Below the pieces are notes generated by a model that ran no database searches, had not been told where the DNA came from, and saw only the letters and a program-made list of their open reading frames with translations. DNA of 31,611 nucleotides from assembly GCA_015852425.1 (NCBI GenBank), contig JAAAIG010000437.1:1-31611 (forward strand), read 5' to 3'. The DNA is from Gryganskiella cystojenkinii. Taxonomy: Eukaryota > Mortierellomycota > Mortierellomycetes > Mortierellales > Mortierellaceae. The position numbers and the translations under genes are program-made. Shown in pieces: positions 1 through 11,100 of the stretch. Within the stretch, counting starts at the first letter, position 1. Each line of letters opens with the position of its first letter.

Positions 1-433
1 CAACAACAACAACAACGACGCTTAGAGTATGACTCTGAGTCTTTTTTTACGGTACGTTTTTTTTGAAAATGAAACTCGCGCGTTGATCGAGGAAATGTCA
101 CGTGTTATTAATTTGTTTACTCTCTTTCTTTTTCTGATGGCAAACAGGTGAATTTCACTGTAGGCATATTTGAATATGAATTAAAAGATGTGTTTTTATT
201 GTTGCTGTTGATCATTTCCAGAAGGACTAGCAGAGAAGAGAAAAAAAATATTGTACAGGTATAGGTTGCGACATTGCTACAAAGTGGTGGTACTTGAACA
301 ACAAGTAAACAAGTAGCAAAAAAGCGAGCGGGTGAGCGGGTGGGAGGAGTGGTAGAGGAAGCGCAGTTAATGATACAGGGAGGGGGGGAAGGAAAGGGAT
401 CGTTCAGAAAGGATATAGAGATACTCCTGTCCT
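1..433. other. 3' flank of PEX13, no gene seen
   Basis: No convincing coding sequence. The first 17 bases are a CAA microsatellite. An AATAAA signal on the minus strand (195-200) lies about 235 bases beyond the PEX13 stop and could serve its polyadenylation. An isolated E-box CACGTG is at 99-104. Confidence 0.5.
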
Positions 434-2372
434 TTAAAACTTGAACTCTTCAAAGGCAGATCCGGCAAGAGCAGCCTGGAGGTCGGCAGCCTGTTGTGAC
501 GTTGGCTGGGCAGGGAAACCGCTCAAACCGGGCGATGACGAGGACGAAGACGAGGATGCGTTCATAGGCGCACCGGGGGCGCCAGGAAGACCTGCATGGA
601 TATTGTTATTTCCAGCAGAGGCAGCGCTGTTGTTGTTGATGTTTCCGCCGTTGTTGCCTCCCTTGTTGATGATCTCAACATAGTTGCTGGGGAAGAGACC
701 CATCTCTCCATTACGCAGGCGGCCGCGCCACCATTGTGATTCCTGACCCATGGGATCCTGTCGGCTCAGGATAGCGATAATGTCACCGCGACGGAATCCC
801 AATTCCTGGTGGGTATTTGAAGGAGTGAAATCGTACAAGGCACGAGCGAAATCCAGGTTCTGGGGGTTGACTGGGGCAGTAGTAGCAGCTTCAGCAGGGG
901 CTACTTGACCGTCCTGACCGGGCAAGAGACCTTGTTGAGGGGCGGGGGTCCTGCTAGAAAGAGCACGGATGAGACGGCCCATCAAGTAAGGGAGACCAAA
1001 GACGGCCAACAAAAAGATGACGATGGGTCTCTTGGAGTAACGGGGTTGAGCCTGGAATTCTTGGAAATTTCCGGGAGTCAACTCTTGAGCGTTGACAGGG
1101 GCTTTCATGCCGACCATCCGATAGGCGAGACTCTTGGCCCATCGGATCAAAGCAAATATGCTGAGAACCTGTCCGAGATAGCCGCGCAAATGACCGAATT
1201 GTTCCGCAACACCGACCATGGCCATAAAGGAAGAGTGGGTGGCCATAAAGGTGGACTCGAGCATCTGGGCAAATCCTCCAAAGGCACCGACGACAGACTC
1301 GATCAACTGGAAGGTGGGTGCGGAGCCTTGCTCCATACGCTGCATCAACGACATCTCTTCGGGACCCATGGGGCCGTTCATGCCGTTCATTCCGTTCATG
1401 CCCATGCCCATGCCCATCCGGTTCATGCCCATTCCTCCGTAGCTTGAGCCATATCCGGTACCGTAGGAGGAGCCATAGCCGCCATAGGTTGAGCCGTACA
1501 TGCCACCCATGCGAGAGTAAGGCGAAGAGTAGGAAGAGCCGTAGGTAGAGCCGTAACCGCCGCCCATGCCCATCCTGTTGTATGGTGAGGAATAAGATGA
1601 GCCGTAACTACTGCCGTACCCAGACATTCCGTAACCACCAGTGCCGTAACTTGAGCCGTATCCGTTGTTGTTCATGTTGTTCATGCCTTGAAAGCAGAGG
1701 TGAGGAGAGAGTGGATACGTTAGTTGAGCCGATGAGAAGGGTGAGACAAAAGGACGAAGAGGAATGGAAAAAAGATGAAAAAATATATGAAGAGCGACAA
1801 AAGAGTCCGGAAAGAAGATTTGACAATTGTGGGTCACTTCGGCTGGGTAAAACGGCAGAGTTGGCCGCAATCTGAACACTCTGAACCCAAAAAAAAAATT
1901 AAATCAACCGCATAATTCACGGCAAACAATTACAACACTTTGAAAGAGTCAGAGAGGTCTGATGGCCCTTCTGCGTAAACAGAGCCTGACTTGTGCTTTT
2001 GCTGCTAATTCCACTCATTAATCCAAAGGAAATAGGGGGAAAACAGCCAAGATGTAGTTTTTTTTTTCAATCAAAGCTCCCACTGTCATGCAAGAGCTGG
2101 CAATTTGTGGGGGTAATTCCAGCAGGAAAAGAATGAAAAAAGGGATACAAGGAGTTGTGAAAGAAAAAGTAAACAAGAGAGATATTCTTACCTGGACGGT
2201 ATCCTGTAGAGGTTGCAGCCATAGCTGAGGAACGAGCAGGGAGTGCAGGCGGCGCAGAGTCAAAGCCTTGTACAAGAGAAGAGGAAGTGGCAGGGAGCGA
2301 AGGCAAGGGAGCCGAGGAGGCAGCAGAGGAGACTCCGCCTGCTCTCTCCCAAGGTTTGGGTGGAGAAGCCAT
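434..2372 (-). CDS. PEX13: Peroxin 13, peroxisomal import-pore (docking complex) membrane protein
   Basis: Two exons, 2372-2192 and 1686-434, joined across a 505-base intron; 477 residues. PEX13 sits in the peroxisomal membrane, binds the receptor PEX5 and the docking protein PEX14, and is needed for matrix protein import. Seen here: the N-terminal PPKPWE motif typical of the family (residues 4-9), a Gly/Tyr/Ser/Met-rich stretch with about 13 YG dipeptides (about 62-165), the Peroxin-13 N-terminal membrane domain (about 180-300, hydrophobic segments near 186-240 and 281-298), and an SH3 domain (about 339-400) with ALYDF, WWRG and the FPSNYV end. An Asn/Gly- and Ser-rich tail follows. The junction G61 is split as G|GC and the frame is preserved. 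The start MASPPKPWE is preferred over an upstream in-frame Met because conservation begins there. The identification is firm; the exact extent of low-complexity parts is less so. Confidence 0.95.
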
Positions 2373-3417
2373 TGGTTTATGTTGTGACAAAGAGGGTTCC
2401 AGGTGGAGGATTAAAGAAGGAGAGTGGGGGTGGAGGGGAGTGATTAACGACAATGACAATGAAATGGGCGGGTAATGGAGATGGTTAGATATTTGGATTC
2501 AGAAATATCAAACAGTGGAGAAAAAAAAATGGCAAAAATGACGGACTGGCTGACACCCTTCCCACAGACACCGACAGGGACGCACTGAGTGGTCCGGCAG
2601 CTCTTTTTTCGTCCCCGCTTTGCGTCCGATCACATGTGAAAAAATAGACTGGTCATGTGATCATTTTTCGGCTCGAAATGTCATTGGGCAATTGGAAGAA
2701 CTCCAAAACGTATTTTTTTAAGATGATTGACGATGTATCGCGTCTCCTAAGGCTTGCTTATGCCTCACTACGCAATTCTCCCTCCCTAGGGAAACCGAAA
2801 CGAAAATCGGCTGTCCTTTGTCCCCCCCCCCTCCCTTGTGCCCCTCTTTTCTCAAAATAGTGGGAACAATTTAGGAGGAAATGAGTCGAAGTGGTCAAAC
2901 TACGAGGAAGGAATTCTTAGAACAGGGACACGGTGTTGGTGGTCTTTTTTTTTTGGTAGAAATCAATGTGGGATATTCAAAGCCTTGAACACGTCTGGGC
3001 GTGAGAGGTTGTGATAATCGCCTCTTGCCAGTCTACTGTCATATCCAATTGACTGCTCGTCGCCGTTTTCCCTTTCATTTTCCTGGTCGACTCCATTGGG
3101 CTTTGACATGATACGTACCCAACGCGGCTCGTTTTACACAAGAAGACACCAGGCATCATGCATACGTATGAATACCTTTGTCTAGACCGGTCTCGAAACA
3201 AAAAAAAAATGCTTCTCTCATCTTTAAGATCGGAAGCAAAAAATGAAATTTGCAGAACCATCACGGCAACCAAAAAAAAATCAAATCAAAAGGCACAGAA
3301 CAAGGGATGAAGGGGGCTGTCATTACATTGCTATGCAGCATAAAAAAATAGTTGAACGTTCAAGAAAGCGACAAAGGCAAAGGGCGAAATGAGGTGGTGG
3401 TATGCAGCTCGGCCTGC
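2373..3417. other. PEX13 promoter region and non-coding sequence
   Basis: No gene recognised. It holds the PEX13 leader and promoter on the minus strand, several A/T runs and a perfect 9-base inverted repeat containing E-boxes at 2628-2662. Short open frames here show no family signature and no clear splice partners. Confidence 0.4.
2628..2662. repeat. Perfect inverted repeat with E-box cores
   Basis: Arms GATCACATG (2628-2636) and CATGTGATC (2654-2662) are exact reverse complements across a 17-base spacer. The left arm also lies in a 10-base palindrome TCACATGTGA (2630-2639). The site is about 260-290 bases upstream of the PEX13 start codon. Binding by a bHLH-type factor is inference. Confidence 0.55.
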
Positions 3418-3619
3418 CTAAATCGAGATTTTCTTGGCGTCAATGCCTCTGAGAGCCCCAACATCATTGCTCTTCTTGTGCAACAACGTCAAAGCCCCTG
3501 CTCAAGAGGTCGATCACAATATTAGTAGCACAGTGGACAAAACGAAATTAAAAAAACACGGACACTTCCAAAACAATTTATTGGTTTTAAGACTGACCTC
3601 CACTCAGGAACAAAAGCAT
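3418..3619 (-). CDS. Possible very small spliced membrane protein (33 residues), doubtful
   Basis: Putative exons 3619-3598 and 3497-3418. The downstream segment ends in a clean frame (ALTLLHKKSNDVGALRG then IDAKKISI, stop). It is preceded by a convincing acceptor: TGCTACTAAT branch-point-like sequence about 20 bases before a CAG. A GTCAGT donor exactly 100 bases upstream restores the frame and gives a start Met. The product would be one hydrophobic segment (about residues 1-13) and a basic tail. An upstream exon is possible, because the frame stays open a little further before a stop. I do not recognise the family. Support comes only from splice signals, so this could be chance or a UTR. Confidence 0.2.
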
Positions 3620-6506
3620 CGCAGAGTAAACTTGCCTCCTTTTTCAAAGTTGACATGGTAATGGTCTCCAATACCCAACCTTGGGTTGGTTGGCACGGAC
3701 CACATGGTGGTCCACGATGATAGCTCAGTGTCCGCGACATAATTCATTACGTTGCAAACGCATTGTGTGTATGAAGGTGAATGAGGAAAAGGACGGGGGT
3801 GGAAAAAGCACACAAAAGCAAGAGATGAACAGATGCACTCGAACGGTTCAACTCTCACGCGTTGAAAGTTTTATCCTGGTCCAGTCCTAGCTCTTTGTCT
3901 CGTTCACTCCTCTTTCGTTTCTCTCCGTCGTCTCCGTCCCCGGGAATGGGTTCTCCTTTGTCTCCTGAATGAAGGCTCAGCCATTTTTTTCTGTTTCTTG
4001 ATGGAGTGAAAAAAAATGGGACCTTTTTTTTCGGCTTTGCTCTTTCTCTCCCTCTTTTTCCATCTCTCCTTTCTTTTTTTGCACTCTATCTCTTCTCCCC
4101 CACACCCGTTCATCTTCAAGTTTTTTTTATTTATTTTTCATCTCGTACATTTGTGATTATCGTGCTCTCTTTTTCGCTCCGCTTCTTTGTTCCTCTCTCC
4201 AGCATTGATCCGTTCCAATTGTCTGCTCAACAAAGCATTCTCGTCGTCTATTCTCTCTCTCTCCCTTTCACTCTATTCGCTGTTCCTTTCCTTTTCTGGT
4301 CCTCGTGCCTGCCAACACGCGGCGAGTTCAAGGGACACCGGCAATAACAACAACCACCACCAGCACCACCGGCCAACCATTATTCATTACCGTTTCGATA
4401 CAGACTATATCAACTCTTCTTGAACCTTTCTGACCATTATACCCACTCTTGACCTTTTCTTTTGTTCTCTATTCTTTCGTTCTTGTTCTTGCTCTTTTTT
4501 TTGTTCCTTTCTTGTCGTACCACCTTCGCTGCGTCCAAGGACAGGTCCCTGGTCCTTGGTCCCAAGTTCATCAATCCATCCATCCATCTTTTCATCTCAT
4601 CCTTCTCACCGTTTCGAAAGAAAAGAAAGCAACAACAGATCAATTTTTTTTTCCGTTCCACCATTCAACACGAACCATCTCACTTGAACACTGTTTTTGA
4701 AAACTTATTAACCTACCATCGACAAAAACAACAACCATTATCCCAGCACGGCTTTCCACCACCCCCACGTTCCACAAACAAGTTTCTCTCTGGTAGAAAC
4801 CCAGGAGGGGGATCAGACGGATTACGCTAGACCCCAGCACGCTCTACCACCAGGTTGATCAAAAAAGAGACAACACCGTAGGGCCTCCTTTCCAGCAAGG
4901 CCTCAATTTTTCTTAGATTCGTAAGTTTTCTGTTTCTTCCCTCTGGGATCAGTATGTGACCTTCCCCTCCTCGTGTTCACTTCTCTCTGTCTTTCTGTCT
5001 ATCTATCTCTATCTCTATTTCTCTGTTGGCTGTTACTTCCTGCTGTGATTATGTTTCGACCAAATTTCGTAGTTTCGACACCGCGACCATCAACAGCGCC
5101 CTTTTATTTGAGCGTATTTCTTTTTCTTTTGGAGTGCTGACTGTTGTTGCACAAAGTCGAGATCCCTCCTCCAAACAATCGATTGGATCAACTGTCGTCT
5201 TGGGACGCAAAACACCCCTGGTTTTTATGCGCCATGTGCTCTTTGGAGGGACGAGAATTCTCTACTCCTGCATCTTCCCGCGCTTTAACTTGTTCCTGAC
5301 GGGTCATCAGACCAGTTGGGAACGAACCCAAAGGTTGACTCGGCGATTTTGACGAAAGGAGGAAGGGGATGCAAATCTGGGATCCAATCATCCAAAATTT
5401 TAATTTTTTTTTTTTTTTTTTTCAATCGTGCACGCACTGACTCCTGGAGCTGAGAACGAAAAGGAAGGCTGAAAAGAGAGAGAGAGGCACAGTTCGTCAT
5501 CAAAACTTTCTTTTGTTTTCCGGGCCACCTTCTTTTAAAATTGGATATTGTTATTTTAAGCTTCAATAAGCTACTCTCCCTTACTCCTTTCCATTCTTCA
5601 CGATCCGTGTTGTTTTATTTTTTTCTTCCCGCCGATTGCATATTGCATATTGCAATGAACCAAAGTGCTGGCAGATAGTACTTTTTTGTCCACCGCGGAG
5701 GAGACAGAGAGAGGTTGGCGTAAAAAAAAAGTGAATGATCTCTTTCTTCTTCCTCGCTCATTCCTTTTTCACTTCCCTCCATTCGTCGAGCTGTTTGCAT
5801 CCAACAATCAAAAAAACAACACATTGTCCCCCAAATCAGGCACAGACCTTCCCTCTTTCTCAACCACCGACCACCTTTGAACAACCTGACCATCTATCCA
5901 TCTGTCTGCAAAAGCAACAACAAAATATTCCCGCCGATTTATGCGCACAAAAATGGTCCACCTGCAACCTTGCTAGTAACAACAACAACAACAAAAAATT
6001 GTCCCGCCCTATCTTGCTCCAGCCTCTTTATCGTCCCCTCTACCCCTTTTGATTCCTTCTGTTCCTTTGACCCCCTCGTCAAATGGACAGGCTCGTTTTG
6101 TCAGTTTGCAGAAGCGACGCATTTTGTTAATTCTCATTCAACCATCGACTCGTTCTCTCTTTCATTCATTACTTTTGCCATTCAACCTTTTGACTTTTTA
6201 TATTTTTTTTTCTTTGCGTTTTTCTCTTTTTCTTGTTTCTGATCAGCTTGTAAACTACGCTACCTTGTGGTCGAAATTATTTTTTTGTACATACACGACT
6301 CGCACGCGTGTTGTCTCACCCTTTCACCGAACCTTCAGCCCTTCCTCTCTCACTCGCTTGTGCAAAATAATAATCTCTCCTCCTCTTCTACTTTGTTCAC
6401 AACACGCACAGGTTGGCCATACATTTACCCCTCGTCCTCTTTTCACACCCACACTCTCCTCTCCACACGACTCTCGACTTTCGACCACCTCGATCACATA
6501 TAAACC
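3620..6506 (+). other. Long pyrimidine-rich leader/promoter region of the kinase gene
   Basis: About 2.9 kb with no supported gene. From about 3900 on, the plus strand is strongly enriched in C and T, as in fungal leaders upstream of plus-strand genes. Short plus-strand frames are Ser/Phe/Leu-rich products of that bias. A strong donor-like GTAAGT (4921-4926) and acceptor-like CAG sites near 6246 and 6411 would allow a 5'-UTR intron, which is unproven. A 20-base T run lies at about 5403-5422. The downstream start at 6507 has a good context (AAACCATGG). Confidence 0.4.
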
Positions 6507-9500
6507 ATGGACGGCATCTCCCTCATCAACGTCAACGAGCGTCTGCTTGGTCTCGCTCTCGACCAAAACAGTCATAACAATCATAACAGCCTGGCTGGTC
6601 TCGATCGTTCCTCAGCCGCTGCTATCTGCTCGTCTTTACTCCAGTCCAAACGACTCCATGGACAACAACAACCAGAGGAAGAAGACGAGGACCTCAAGAC
6701 ACTACCCATCTTGTTGGCCTCAAACACAACAAATTCCACCCCTCTTCCTGCTCAATTTACCACCAAGGATGTCTCATATTTCCCACTCCAGCCCACGATA
6801 CCCTCACGTTCTTCTTCTTCGTCTTGCCACCGTCGTTCCCCTTCAAAACAGATTCAACAACCATCACAACAACAACATCCTTATATGAAGAGCAGTGGAA
6901 CCGCTTACCCCGTCGCTGTCCGTTCCATACACGAAAAACGGGGAGTCGAGAGCAACGTGAGACTCCCACCTCCTAGTGCCAGTGATGTCTCTGAGGTTGT
7001 GCTCTTGCCCTTTGCGGCCATGAACGCGAATGCCTCTTCGTCCTCGTTTGCTGAGGGTGAAATTCTCGAGATCGAGATGGCGGCAGATGACGACCTCGAC
7101 GATGGTTCTTGGGGTCATCATCAAAATCATCACCGCGATGGTGACCACTCTTCCTATCCCTATATCACCTCTGCTCATATGCGTCAGTCCCGCGCTCGTT
7201 GTTCTTCCTCAACTCTCTTTGATGAGGCCTCCCGTCCCCCATCAGAACAGAGCTGTTACCACAACAAGAATGGCAGTTCAGACAGTCAAGCGGCTTTGAA
7301 TGGTGGATTTGTGAACATGGCCTCGTCCAAGAAGCATTATCATGAGACCACTTATGACTCGACCCCGTCAAGTCGGAAAACCGCGATCGTGTTTGTGGAT
7401 CAAGAGGCGGCACAGAATGAGTATCATGGTCGAACGAGTAAAAAGAACGCCAGTCATGAAACTATGGGAACAAGATCGAGTCAAGACACGAGTCTGAGCA
7501 CAAATTCTTGCGCAGAGAGTCCCTCGTGGACGACAGCTGTAAACAATGACAATAATCACAGCAATGCGCGCCTAAAGATCGAGCCTTCAACTCCTGTCCG
7601 ACCCCCTCCACCGGCCTCCTCGCGTGGCAACAAGAGCGAGAGCAACAGCAATCATGTCGACCTTGATCAAGGGGGTAAGACGGTCAATGTCAACAAGAGC
7701 AAAAACGACAGCACGACCAGCAGCAACAAGAACAACCACAGTTCCAAGGGGTCGTCCTCCCCTTTGATGGCTCCGTCCACGCCTTTGACCCCGATCCCTG
7801 GAGAGTTGTTGGACAAGCCGACCAAAAACCTAATGATCTTTAACAAGATCCCACGTCAGTGGCCTGCCTCCCAGGAGACATTACACCATCATTTTGTGAC
7901 CAAGGGTAGCAACAAGACCACTGTAAGTTGATACTTTTGCGGAGAACGTTAAGTGTGCCTTGTGCCGTTATGCTCTTTTTTTTTGTACCTCGCCTCCCAT
8001 TGAAGAATGACGATGACAATTGCATGAGGGTGGGGGATCATGACAACCTTTCGTGAGTGCCGAAAAAGCCCAAGAGTGGGTGCAACAGGGGGTGGAGAGA
8101 CAGAGGGAGAGGGAGTGTGTGTGTGTGTGAGAGAGAGAGCCATAGTATTTCAAGGAGAAAGAGTGTGAAAAAAATTGGAGGGGGTGCGGTGCAGAGAGCG
8201 AACGCGAAAAAAAATACGGGAATCAGGTTCAAGGGGTAACTGCAGAGGCACTCGTCCTTGATTTCGTTACTGGGTCTAGTTCACCCCCTTCACTTTCTCT
8301 TTCACTGTCTCTGTATATCTCTCTCTCCTATCTTCCTTTTTGGTCGAGAAACTTTTCGTCAACGCGCGTCTAGGTGAAGTGCATCCAGTGTTGACATTGG
8401 ACCTTCACGGTGTCCCCCATGCTCACTTGTTCACCAGCACCTGTGCACCTGTGCACCTGTCTACCGTTGCCAATCACCGACCCCACGCTTTGTCCTTGAC
8501 CTCCTAATTTTTTATTGCTTCTTTAAACCTTCCCTACTTTTGGTTCTTTACTCGCCCCATCCAGTGTGCTTTCGTTGACCACTTTTCTCCTCTTTTTTTT
8601 TACTACTTTGTTTCTCTTGCCTTGAATTCGGTTTGAATGACATCTTTTCAAAAACCCCCCCTGCTCCCAACCTCCAAACGATGCAACGAACTCTTGTGCG
8701 TCCAACAATACTTGATTTTTTTTTTTTTTTTGTATGCTGTGTGGTTTTTTTTTTTGTTTGGTGTTCACTATGCTGTGGTTTTAAAAAAATAATCAGCAGG
8801 GTCCAGGGTCCCCTCTCTATTCCAAACAAATTCGGGACTAAAACATATTCATCTTATCTTCCCGCCCAAAACAAAACAATGTATCCAGGTCATCAAGGAG
8901 TTTGATCCCGTAACGGCCGAACGCATTGACCGAGTCATCAACAAAGACAAACCCTTGAACAGAGCCGCAAAAGAAAAGGTAATTGAAGTGACATTTGAGT
9001 AAAAGATTTGCGGATAGAGACACTTTATAAAAATCAGAAAGCAGTTGACTGATTAATTTTTTCTTGTACTTATTTTTTTCCGATTCTAGCTCGCTGCCGA
9101 ACAAAAAGAGGCTGAGCTCGAGGCCCGTGGGTTCTTTGAACCTGCTCGTCGATGGAAGGGACGCGATGTCTATCCCCGACCAGCCAATTGGGTCTACTGT
9201 CGAAGAGTAAGTAACAACCAAAGACAAAAAGAGAAAGAGTCCAGGTGACAAACGACCGAGAGACTAAGTTTTTCATGTCTTTTTGGTGGCGCAATCATTT
9301 TTAGACAAAGAACAACTGGCTGGAAAAGACGAAGATCTTGGTCGACTCATACAAGCTGTTCAAGGGACAAGTCCTCGGCAAGGGTCATCACGCCGATGTC
9401 TACAAGGGTGTTGATCTCATCACAGGTCAGGATCTCGCCATCAAGGTCATCTACAAGACCGTGACTCGTCGATTCGGTTTCGTGAACGAAGATCCGATGC

Positions 9501-10661
9501 AAGAGGTCAAGAACCGTCGACTCTTGAACGAGGCTTGGTTCATCGATTACCTGAAGGACGGCGTAAGTCTCTGCTCAATGTTTTTGCGTTTGACCGTTAT
9601 ATTTGGATACACAACAGACGACATTGACACCAGGTCTGTGCTCCCTTTTGCTTCACCCTTTCTTTGATTAGCCTGGTATCTGCAAAATGATCCGTGTAGT
9701 CGAGACCGCGACCAAATTTTATTTCGTCATGGAATTGGCCCAATCGGACTTGAACTCGTACTCGAACGGAATCAACATGCGTGAAGAAGAGATCCGTCAT
9801 ATCCTCAAGCCCATCTTCGAGTGTTTGAAGTACGCGCATGCGCACGATATCACGCATCGGGATATCAAGCCCGAGAACATTTTACTCCAGACCCGCAAAG
9901 ACTGGCTCCGGTCCAGCCACGATCAATCGAGCAACGTGACTGCGAGTAAATCCGAGGGAAAGAACAAGATCCCCTTGCACCTTACTGGAAGCAGCAGTCA
10001 TCACCGTCGTGGCTCTAGTCGAACCCATAACAACCATAACCGTTCGATACATGACGATTCAAGTATCTTGAGCAGCACATTCGCGAATGAGAGTTCATAC
10101 ATGGACATGGACACGAATGACGGTCGATCGTCCATGGATTCTGCTACGCTTTACAATTTCGATCATAGGTTCGATGCCTCCCTTGCGGATTGGGGGTTGG
10201 CGGTCGAACATGACTGCAACAGCGGTCGTAAACCTGTGGGTACCCCGTTGTATGCGGCCCCAGAGGTTGTGAGAAAGATGAAACGGATCCGTCGTCGTGA
10301 ATGGATAAACTATCGCGCTTGCGATATTTGGAGTTTGGGCGTGACCATGTTTGTTGTGTAAGTGTTTATTCATTTCCGACCACCTCCTCCTCGCGTGTTA
10401 CGCGCGTTCGCCCTTTTGGTTTCATGGAATACTAAAACGCTGTTTTCTCTTTGTGATTTTTTGCGGTCTAACAGCGCCAGTGGAATATACCCTTATCATA
10501 CCCACGACGCCCTCGAGGCCCAATCTCCTCCTAACTGGGCCGCGCTCGAGTCCTCAGGGATGTCACGAGAGTACATTGCGTTCACTCAAAGACTGATGAA
10601 TCTGACAGCCGAGCTTCGACCCTCTGCTGCCGAGGCTGCCGCCGACCCTTGGTTGCAGTAA
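6507..10661 (+). CDS. Protein kinase with long low-complexity N-terminus, DWG in place of DFG, and a catalytic-domain insert
   Basis: Six exons: 6507-7922, 8889-8978, 9090-9206, 9305-9562, 9672-10357 and 10475-10661. All junctions keep the frame; 917 residues. Residues 1 to about 470 are Ser/Asn/His/Pro-rich with no domain I recognise. Residues about 473-560 look folded and lead into a Ser/Thr-type kinase domain: Gly-rich loop GKGHHADVYKG (about 566), ATP-binding Lys in LAIK (about 588), helix-C Glu (about 617), catalytic loop HRDIKPEN (about 689-696), DWG (about 800), the APE motif in TPLYAAPEVV, DIWSLG, and a terminal Arg in ELRPSAAEA. About 95 Ser/His/Asn-rich residues separate the catalytic loop from DWG. 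All core catalytic residues are present, so activity is expected; the DFG Phe is Trp. Intron 1 is 966 bases, far longer than the others. I cannot assign a subfamily with confidence; the C-lobe is CAMK-like. Confidence 0.85.
8107..8140 (+). repeat. GT/GA microsatellite in kinase intron 1
   Basis: A purine-rich GA stretch runs into a GT dinucleotide run and then a GA run, inside the first intron of the kinase gene. It is ordinary simple sequence and probably variable in length. Confidence 0.7.
8437..8460 (+). repeat. Three tandem copies of GCACCTGT
   Basis: Three exact head-to-tail copies of the 8-mer GCACCTGT lie in kinase intron 1. Each contains the E-box CACCTG, and the unit boundaries create GTGCAC palindromes. 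The surrounding 8270-8620 is C/T-rich like the promoter regions here. A regulatory role is inference. Confidence 0.6.
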
Positions 10662-11100
10662 AAAAAGAAAAAAACGATAGAAAAAAAAGGCTGTACCTTT
10701 CATCGCCACCTCGAGATTGCCCCGAACTAAGAGGAGCCTAGTATCAATCATCCCGAATATCGGCAAGGTCTTCATTTCCTTAGCCGTTCTTCATCATATA
10801 CCAAAATAGAAAAGGAAGTGTCCCTTCCTGTGTGTTAGCATTTTCGATTATTCAAAGCATCACCGTCACATCTTTCCCACCAGCATGTCATTAATCTCGA
10901 CTCCCCCTCCCTCCCCCGTCTCTCATTTCTAGCATTTTATTTGTTGTTTTTCCGAGTGTTTTTCTTCCTATTTGTTGTCTTCTGTCGCTAATACCCCATC
11001 TTTTAAGCAAGTACAAAAAAACCTCTTATTTTGAAAATTGTTAAAAATTAACGTTTAATTGATGTATGATAACAATGTTCACGAAAAGATATACAAGAGG
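10662..11100. other. Spacer between convergent genes
   Basis: This holds the 3' flanks of the kinase gene (plus) and the coiled-coil gene (minus). It is A/T-rich with a C/T-rich middle part. I see no gene and no clear hairpin. Confidence 0.5.

Noticed and set aside
905..1447. 180-codon plus-strand frame rich in His
   Set aside because: It is antisense to the PEX13 coding sequence, whose SH3 and membrane domains are certain.
4462..4830. Plus-strand frame with an apparent signal peptide (MFSILSFLFLLFFLFLS)
   Set aside because: The hydrophobic start is what C/T-rich sequence encodes by chance; there is no conserved domain or convincing splice structure.
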